A stretch of DNA of 64,000 nt from Shewanella sp. Arc9-LZ (GTDB lineage Bacteria; Pseudomonadota; Gammaproteobacteria; Enterobacterales; Shewanellaceae), in NCBI RefSeq assembly GCF_010092445.1, contig NZ_CP048031.1:2294001-2358000 (forward strand), written 5' to 3'. The notes under the pieces are model-generated. The model had not been told where the DNA came from. It searched no databases and worked only from the letters and a program-made list of their open reading frames with translations. Numbering within the stretch: the stretch's first letter is position 1; each line of letters opens with the position of its first letter. This document shows positions 59,080-64,000 of the stretch, one piece after another. Position numbers and translations under genes: made by a program.

Positions 59080-59102
59080 TTTAGGTTTAGGTTTAGGTTT
59101 AG
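59080..59102. repeat. TTTAGG tandem repeat (about 4 copies)
   Basis: Three exact TTTAGG units and a partial fourth directly follow the nadA stop and precede its terminator. Possible strand-slippage site; no function known. Confidence 0.8.
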
Positions 59103-59117
59103 TGTCCATGAAAACAG

Positions 59118-59147
59118 AAAGCCGACATTTAGTCGGTTTTTTTGTTT
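59118..59147 (+). terminator. Terminator of nadA
   Basis: The stem AAGCCGAC / GTCGGTTT (one G-U pair) with loop ATTTA is followed by seven T residues. Confidence 0.85.
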
Positions 59148-59150
59148 TTA

Positions 59151-59587
59151 TAAAAAGTCATTTATTTCTGCAAATACACTTATATAGAGTCCATTGAAAC
59201 AACGCCGTGAGCATGGCATGGATGTCATATTAGCTTTCGCTGGTCAGAGTCACTCTTTGATATTCCATTACCATGGCATTCGTAAATCCATTGACATCAG
59301 ATTGCTATCGGAAGCGCTAGGGATTTTTGACAATGGGCGAGGGCGTGACTAGCGAAGTTAAACGCTGAATTAGTCTCGATCTAAATATTCTGCTTATCAA
59401 AAGATTTAGTTGGAGCGATGAGGATTTGTTAAGGGATCAATCGCTTTACCCTTTGACTTAGGTGTGAGCGAAACGCCACTAGCTTCTCGACCGAAGGCCG
59501 CATAGATCAAAAGAAAGTTAATAAACAGAAATCAACACTGCATCGAAACAATAAGAGAAGGGGATGTTGCTTACCCAGCAGCCAAAA
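59151..59587. other. Unexplained sequence between nadA and gapA
   Basis: About 435 bases with no supported gene. One plus-strand frame from about 59191 to 59351 is open for about 50 codons (HGMDVILAFAGQ, SHSLIFHYHGIRK) with no good start and looks like a degraded coding piece or part of a dispersed repeat. GC content and texture differ from neighbouring gaps, with several inverted short words such as AGCGAT and ATCGCT around 59414-59445. Confidence 0.45.
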
Positions 59588-59589
59588 CA

Positions 59590-59615
59590 AAAAGCCCCGC
59601 ATATATGCGAGGCTC
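59590..59615 (-). terminator. Terminator of gapA
   Basis: The stem AGCC-CGCAT / ATGCG-GGCT with a C/A mismatch has A residues to its left, reading as a minus-strand terminator 46 bases after the gapA stop. Confidence 0.8.
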
Positions 59616-59660
59616 TTAAGCTAACTAGATTTCTATCAAGTATTAAATAATATTTGTAGA

Positions 59661-60671
59661 TTACTTAGCGTTCATTAGTGCAACAGCGTTGTCTAACATG
59701 CGGTTACTGAAACCCCATTCGTTATCATACCAAGACATCACTTTCACTAAACGACCATTAACACGAGTTTGTGTTGCGTCGAAATTCGAAGAGAAAGGAT
59801 TATGGTTAAAGTCGATAGACACCAATGGTTCTACATTAATCGCTAAAACTTCAGACATTGGAGACTGTAGTGAAGCACGAGTAATGATGGCATTAACTTC
59901 TTCAACAGTAGTGTCGCGAGATGCTAAGAAGGTTAAGTCAACTAAAGATACGTTAATTGTTGGTACACGAACCGCTAAACCGTCAAATTTTCCTTGAAGC
60001 TCAGGAACCACTAAACCTACTGCAGCAGCTGCACCGGTTTGGGTTGGGATCATAGACATTGCAGCAGCACGAGCACGACGTAAATCTGTGTGATACACAT
60101 CAGATAAACGCTGATCGTTAGTGTAAGAGTGGATAGTGGTCATTAAACCAGACTCAATCCCAAGCTCATCATTTAACGGCTTAGCAATAGGCGCTAAACA
60201 GTTAGTAGTACAAGAAGCATTTGAAACTACTGTCATATCAGCAGTTAATACTTCGTTGTTTACGCCGTAAACAACAGTGGCATCAACATTCTTACCTGGT
60301 GCAGAAATAAGTACTTTCTTAGCGCCAGCAATAAGGTGCGGTTGCACAGATTCTTTAGAAGTGAAAATACCAGTACATTCGAAAACGATGTCAATTTTCA
60401 ACTCAGCCCAAGGTAACTTTGATGGGTCACGTTCTTGGAAAGTTAAGATCTTGTCACCATTAACATAGATAGCTTCATCGTCGTGATCAACTTTTGCGTT
60501 GAAACGACCATGTACAGTATCGTACTTAGTTAAGTGAGCATTAATTGATGCATCACCTAAATCGTTTAATGCAACGATTTCGATTGGGTAATTTTTTTCG
60601 CTTTCGTATAGAGCACGTAAAACATTTCTACCGATACGGCCATAGCCGTTAATTGCTACACGGATAGTCAT
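59661..60671 (-). CDS. gapA: Glyceraldehyde-3-phosphate dehydrogenase (type I, GapA)
   Basis: NAD-dependent glycolytic oxidation of glyceraldehyde-3-phosphate. The 336 residues have [15 protein letters not shown] at residue 8 for nucleotide binding, the acidic residue in ALNDLGD near residue 34 that favours NAD, and the catalytic cysteine in [12 protein letters not shown] near residue 152. The sequence differs from the E. coli GapA class and from Epd, having [17 protein letters not shown] near residue 211. A weak HexR-like site lies 121 bases upstream. Its own terminator follows. A second GAPDH (gapB) is encoded nearby in divergent orientation. Erythrose-4-phosphate dehydrogenase activity cannot be excluded by sequence alone. 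Confidence 0.92.
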   Translation of the reverse strand: MTIRVAINGYGRIGRNVLRALYESEKNYPIEIVALNDLGDASINAHLTKYDTVHGRFNAKVDHDDEAIYVNGDKILTFQERDPSKLPWAELKIDIVFECTGIFTSKESVQPHLIAGAKKVLISAPGKNVDATVVYGVNNEVLTADMTVVSNASCTTNCLAPIAKPLNDELGIESGLMTTIHSYTNDQRLSDVYHTDLRRARAAAMSMIPTQTGAAAAVGLVVPELQGKFDGLAVRVPTINVSLVDLTFLASRDTTVEEVNAIITRASLQSPMSEVLAINVEPLVSIDFNHNPFSSNFDATQTRVNGRLVKVMSWYDNEWGFSNRMLDNAVALMNAK

Positions 60672-60791
60672 CTCATATCCCTCAAGTTAAAATAATTTGG
60701 TGGCATGTAAATCGCCTGGTTGTAAAATTACCAAATTGGCTGTAATAATCAAGCTAAATCACCTAAATATGCCGAATTAAGCCAATAATTT

Positions 60792-60806
60792 TGTATTTTT
60801 TTTACA
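60792..60806. promoter_or_regulatory. HexR-like site upstream of gapA (10 of 12)
   Basis: TGTATT-TTT-TTTACA matches TGTAAT-N3-ATTACA at 10 of 12 consensus positions and is symmetric. It lies 121 bases upstream of the gapA start. A similar position relative to the start is seen for the adhE site (116 bases). Confidence 0.45.
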
Positions 60807-60901
60807 TTAAGCTCATTTTGAATATAAATTAAGCACAGTTTTGTAAGTTGTACACTAACGTAAGCGAGATAATATTGGCCGATTAGTGAGGTGATTTATG
60901 C

Positions 60902-61732
60902 TTACTTTAGTAACATCTCGCTGCGACTCTGTGCAAATTGTTTACTCATTACCGCAGAGATTAATTCAAGTGCTTGTTTATCGAGTTCTGTCGCTAATGT
61001 TTTATTACCTTTAATAATGGCCAATAACTTTTCTTCATCGGCATGGTTGTCACTCATTAACAAATTTGCTCGAGTTAACAGGTATTCTTTTTCAGCATTT
61101 TGTTGTTGCCGATATATTGATGCTAACGCTAAAAACCAATCAGCATCGATTTTGGCTGGTTCTGTTGTGGCTAACAAATGCAAATAAAGCGTTTTAGCGT
61201 CGTTAGGTGAGACTCGCACATAATAAGCTGCTAGTTGGGTAATAATGTCATTGTCGGTGAGTTCACCTTGCTTATAGGTGCGTTCAACAATGGCGAATGC
61301 GTCTTGATCGTTGAAACGCGTCCAACGATAAAATGCCAAATGCACCTCATTATTAGTGCGGGTAAATTCTTGAAGTTCAGATAATGTTTGAGTACTTACC
61401 GCAAATGCTCGCTCGCGATCTCGTGTACGGTCGGTATTCAACTTATGTTGAACCCCTGCGGCTAATTCGATGCAGTTACTGTAATTTTCTAGATAAACCA
61501 GCTGCTGATAAAGTTGTTTCCCAGTGGGTGTCGAACTCTGTTTTAACGCGTATCGATGACGGATCAAGTCGCCTTTTTCAAATCGGCACCAACTATCTTT
61601 GTGTAAATCGCTACAAAGTTCGGGATTATTTTTACAAATGAGGTCGCTATTACGGTCATTATCGCAGCCAAAAAGGCCAAATAATGCCCCAATAACTGTA
61701 AATGATGTAATTAATACAAAATTTTTGCTCAA
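60902..61732 (-). CDS. DUF2989 lipoprotein
   Basis: A 276-residue predicted lipoprotein. It starts at TTG 61732 with GGAG upstream. The signal segment ends in the lipobox LFGC, lipidation at Cys23. The rest is mainly helical, with tetratricopeptide-like pairs of helices from about residue 80 (ELQEFTRTNNEVHLAFYRWTRFN and following). Four early cysteines (ICKNNPELCSDLHKDSWCRF) may form disulfides. I place it in DUF2989, of unknown function, found in Shewanella and Vibrio. It is divergent from gapB, with which it shares the intergenic region containing a HexR-like site. Confidence 0.82.
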   Translation of the reverse strand: MSKNFVLITSFTVIGALFGLFGCDNDRNSDLICKNNPELCSDLHKDSWCRFEKGDLIRHRYALKQSSTPTGKQLYQQLVYLENYSNCIELAAGVQHKLNTDRTRDRERAFAVSTQTLSELQEFTRTNNEVHLAFYRWTRFNDQDAFAIVERTYKQGELTDNDIITQLAAYYVRVSPNDAKTLYLHLLATTEPAKIDADWFLALASIYRQQQNAEKEYLLTRANLLMSDNHADEEKLLAIIKGNKTLATELDKQALELISAVMSKQFAQSRSEMLLK

Positions 61733-61755
61733 AATCGTCTCCGAGAGGTAAATTG

Positions 61756-61770
61756 TCTAATAAAATTACA
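61756..61770. promoter_or_regulatory. HexR-like site between DUF2989 gene and gapB (11 of 12)
   Basis: TCTAAT-AAA-ATTACA matches TGTAAT-N3-ATTACA at 11 of 12 positions. It lies 163 bases before gapB and 24 bases before the divergent lipoprotein gene. A second imperfect copy, TGTAT-TTC-ATTACA (14 bases), lies at about 61805-61818. Confidence 0.65.
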
Positions 61771-61932
61771 CATTTACCGAAAATTTGTTACTAGCGAAAT
61801 AACCTGTATTTCATTACAATGTCGGCGACCAACAGGGGCCACCCCCATACAATATACTAAATTATTGGTCTTTTCTTTTTGTTACTCAAACCTTTCTGAA
61901 AAAACGAGAAAAGTGAGATAAAGGATCCCTAC

Positions 61933-63369
61933 ATGAGCGCAGATAAACATTTACAGAGCTGGCAAGAACGTTTCGAAATGGCAGAAGCAATGCAACCGTT
62001 GCTTGGCAAGTTGTATCGTAACCAAGGCATTGAAGTAATGGTATATGGTAAACCATTGCTTAATGCATCAACCATCGAAATCATTAAGTCACACCGTTTA
62101 GTACGTCGTCATGTCGGTGAAAAATTACGTCTTCGTGAAAGTTTCCCATTTGTTGTAGCACTTAGCAAATTAGCGATTAAACATTGCAGAGTGGATATTG
62201 GTAAATTAGCGATTAATTACTGGCGTAATAACAAGGATGCGAGCGGTATTGAAGCTTATATGACACAAGAATTGTCAGAAGCGGTTAATCACGGTGATGA
62301 TACCCCGGCTCGTGATGTTGTACTTTATGGTTTTGGTCGTATCGGCCGTTTGCTGGCACGTTTATTAATTGAACGTACCGGTAAAAGCAACAAATTGCGT
62401 CTGCGTGCCATTGTGTTGCGCGGTGGTAAAAAGGGTGATTTAGAGAAACGTGCTAGCTTATTGCGTCGTGACTCGGTACACGGACCATTTAATGGCTCTG
62501 TCGAAGTTGATGAAGAAAACAACGCAATCATCGCTAACGGCACTTATATTCAGATTATTTACGCAAATTCTCCTGATCAAGTCGATTACACTCAGTATGA
62601 TATTAAAGATGCATTAATTGTCGATAATACTGGTATTTGGAAAGATGAAGAGGGTTTAGGTTTACACCTTAAAAGCCCAGGAGCTTCAAAAGTATTGTTA
62701 ACGGCACCTGCTAAAGGCGCTATTAAAAATATCGTCTATGGTGTGAATGAAAACGATATTCTTGATGAAGACACAATTGTTTCAGCGGCAAGCTGCACTA
62801 CAAACGCTATTACGCCAGTGTTGAAAGCGGTTAATGACAAATACGTTATTGAGAATGGCCACGTAGAAACGATTCACTCGTATACGAATGATCAAAATCT
62901 AATCGATAATTACCATAGTGCCGACCGTCGTGGTCGCAGTGCACCGTTAAACATGGTGATTACTGAAACGGGTGCCGCTAAAGCTGTTGCTAAAGCATTG
63001 CCTGTATTAGCGGGTAAGCTAACCGGTAACGCAATCCGAGTTCCAACACCTAACGTATCAATGGCGATTATTAGTGTTAATTTACAACATGAAACTAATC
63101 GTGATGAACTGAATGAATATTTAAAAGATGTCGCATTACAGTCTGGATTACAAAATCAAATTGATTTTACTGAATCGACTGAAATAGTATCTAGCGATTT
63201 AGTCGGTTCACGTTATGCCGGAGTTGTTGATTCGCAAGCGACGATAGCAGAGGGTAAACGTGCCATTTTATACGTATGGTATGACAACGAATTTGGCTAT
63301 AGCTGCCAGGTTGTTGGCGTTATGCAAAAAATGCTTGGTTTAACCACATTATCATTACCAAAAAGCTAA
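61933..63369 (+). CDS. Long GAPDH-like dehydrogenase with N-terminal extension (GapB class)
   Basis: A 478-residue glyceraldehyde-3-phosphate dehydrogenase-like enzyme. About 130 N-terminal residues (helical, MSADKHLQSWQERFEMAEAMQPLLG) precede a typical GAPDH fold that starts with YGFGRIGRLLARLL near residue 136. The catalytic cysteine is in SAASCTTNAITPV near residue 285, followed by HSYTNDQNLIDNY and TGAAKAVAKALPVLAGKLTGNAIRVPTPNVSMAI. Where NAD-specific forms have N-D after the second strand, this one has the basic, glycine-rich LRGGKKGD, which suggests preference for NADP and a gluconeogenic role. AAAGGA is 8 bases upstream of the ATG. Regulated probably by HexR. Confidence 0.85.
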   Translation: MSADKHLQSWQERFEMAEAMQPLLGKLYRNQGIEVMVYGKPLLNASTIEIIKSHRLVRRHVGEKLRLRESFPFVVALSKLAIKHCRVDIGKLAINYWRNNKDASGIEAYMTQELSEAVNHGDDTPARDVVLYGFGRIGRLLARLLIERTGKSNKLRLRAIVLRGGKKGDLEKRASLLRRDSVHGPFNGSVEVDEENNAIIANGTYIQIIYANSPDQVDYTQYDIKDALIVDNTGIWKDEEGLGLHLKSPGASKVLLTAPAKGAIKNIVYGVNENDILDEDTIVSAASCTTNAITPVLKAVNDKYVIENGHVETIHSYTNDQNLIDNYHSADRRGRSAPLNMVITETGAAKAVAKALPVLAGKLTGNAIRVPTPNVSMAIISVNLQHETNRDELNEYLKDVALQSGLQNQIDFTESTEIVSSDLVGSRYAGVVDSQATIAEGKRAILYVWYDNEFGYSCQVVGVMQKMLGLTTLSLPKS

Positions 63370-63466
63370 TGTGTTATAAAAACTAACCATTCATGGTGGT
63401 GAATACTCGAAAGGCGTACAAGCTTAATATCGCTGTTTATTGAGTACTTACCGTCATATTTATGAT

Positions 63467-63493
63467 AAAGCATCTCTTTGGAGGTGCTTTTTT
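63467..63493 (+). terminator. Terminator of gapB
   Basis: The stem AAAGCATCTC / GAGGTGCTTT (one T-G pair) with loop TTTG is followed by a T tract, about 100 bases after the gapB stop. Confidence 0.85.
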
Positions 63494-63575
63494 ATGCGCG
63501 TTGTAATTTATTTAATCATAATGATGATTTATGCATCAAACAGTCATTATGTTGCAATAAATGTGTTTTTATTGA

Positions 63576-63603
63576 TTGACTATCGGGGCTAAAACGGTAG
63601 AAT
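63576..63603 (+). promoter_or_regulatory. Sigma-70 promoter of the tRNA operon
   Basis: TTGACT (63576-63581), a 16-base spacer, and TAGAAT (63598-63603) form a strong promoter about 95 bases before tRNA-Gly. The segment just after the -10 box is fairly GC-rich (GCCATTCCGC), as is common for stringently controlled stable-RNA promoters. No other feature is seen in the 63370-63697 gap beyond the gapB terminator. Confidence 0.8.
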
Positions 63604-63697
63604 GCCATTCCGCAGTCAGGGGAAACTTCTTCAGCTGTTAAGTTTGAAAGGCATTATTGTTCTTACAAATTTAGTAAAGGTTATAGGCGATACAAAT

Positions 63698-63773
63698 GCG
63701 ACATTAGCTCAGTTGGTAGAGCGATACCTTGCCAAGGTATAGGTCATCGGTTCGAACCCGATATGTCGCTCCA
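63698..63773 (+). tRNA. glyW: tRNA-Gly (anticodon GCC)
   Basis: The acceptor stem GCGACAT / ATGTCGC, discriminator T and encoded CCA enclose a standard 76-base cloverleaf. The anticodon loop TTGCCAA gives GCC, for glycine. It leads a Gly-Cys-Leu tRNA cluster in the same order as glyW-cysT-leuZ in E. coli. Confidence 0.95.
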
Positions 63774-63815
63774 ATTTCTTATCTTATCCGATGGATTTGA
63801 ATTTGGTTAAAGCAT

Positions 63816-63889
63816 GGCGCGATGGCAGAATGGCTATGCTACGGATTGCAAATCCGTCGATCTCGGTTCGACTCCGGGTCGCGCCTCCA
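63816..63889 (+). tRNA. cysT: tRNA-Cys (anticodon GCA)
   Basis: The acceptor stem GGCGCGA / TCGCGCC, discriminator T and encoded CCA enclose a 74-base cloverleaf. The anticodon loop TTGCAAA gives GCA, for cysteine. It is the second gene of the tRNA cluster. Confidence 0.95.
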
Positions 63890-63938
63890 CGAAATTGCGT
63901 TTGATGGTTACTTTTAGTAACGGTTAAAACAACACTTT

Positions 63939-64000
63939 GCCCGAGTGGTGGAATCGGTAGACACAAGGGATTTAAAATCCCTCGCTGAATAAGCGTGCCG
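63939..64000 (+). tRNA. leuZ: tRNA-Leu (anticodon UAA), cut by window end
   Basis: GCCCGAGTGGTGGAATCGG is the typical class II leucine tRNA start. The anticodon loop gives TAA, and the long variable arm begins (CGCTGAATAAGCG). About 62 of the expected 85-87 bases are in the window. Confidence 0.9.

Overview
The window looks like a chromosomal segment of a gammaproteobacterium, most likely a marine, moderately AT-rich Shewanella. This rests on gene content and order that I recognise: zwf-pgl-edd-eda; bkdA1-bkdA2-bkdB next to nadA and two different GAPDH genes; ybfF // seqA-pgm; fldA-ybfE; an EF-P/EarP pair; and tRNA-Gly(GCC)-Cys(GCA)-Leu(UAA). No phage, insertion sequence, CRISPR array or obvious genomic island is visible. 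Nearly everything is core metabolism or housekeeping, with one sugar-alcohol cassette that looks accessory.

Layout. 1-4567: Entner-Doudoroff operon zwf (5' end cut by the window), pgl, edd, eda. 4878-6356: DUF1993 protein, a possible 44-aa minus-strand gene, and an aspartate/glutamate racemase. 6518-9115: adhE (minus) with a long regulatory upstream region. 9842-16021: HAD phosphatase, SorC-type regulator, NCS1-like permease, mannitol 2-dehydrogenase and fructokinase, read here as a non-PTS mannitol to fructose to fructose-6-phosphate route. 16160-23585 (all minus): dgt-yfbR, alaA, earP-efp, DUF2788-ybfE-fldA, ybfF. 23885-26793: seqA, pgm, a TonB-like lipoprotein. 26911-34642 (minus): katG, a GGDEF-EAL protein, an uncharacterised 470-aa protein, dacB. 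35294-40403: pssA, tapT (DTW), a small unknown, a RecQ-family helicase and an overlapping 91-aa unknown. 40729-45617: ecotin, a diguanylate cyclase, patZ. 45881-50259: an RND pump with its adaptor. 50439-53951: GNAT acetyltransferase, trxB, msrA, astE. 54108-59076: the branched-chain 2-oxoacid dehydrogenase operon and nadA. 59661-63369: gapA (minus), DUF2989 lipoprotein (minus), gapB (plus). 63698-64000: three tRNA genes, the last one cut.

How it fits together. The window is rich in central carbon metabolism: the Entner-Doudoroff operon, two GAPDH genes, phosphoglucomutase, the fermentative adhE and a mannitol entry route that would feed fructose-6-phosphate. A perfect copy of the HexR operator pattern (TGTAAT-N3-ATTACA) lies upstream of adhE. 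An 11/12 copy lies between the DUF2989 gene and gapB, and a weaker 10/12 copy upstream of gapA. Several distant genes here therefore look like one HexR regulon that responds to the Entner-Doudoroff intermediate KDPG. A CRP-like site sits beside the HexR site of adhE and an FNR-like site lies further upstream. The bkd operon carries a perfect 14-bp palindrome of the kind expected for LiuR.

I did not find a clearly new biological system. The best candidates for follow-up are the mannitol cassette with an NCS1-type permease and two strong inverted repeats, the uncharacterised 470-aa protein, the GATC cluster in front of seqA, and the unexplained sequence at about 59151-59587.
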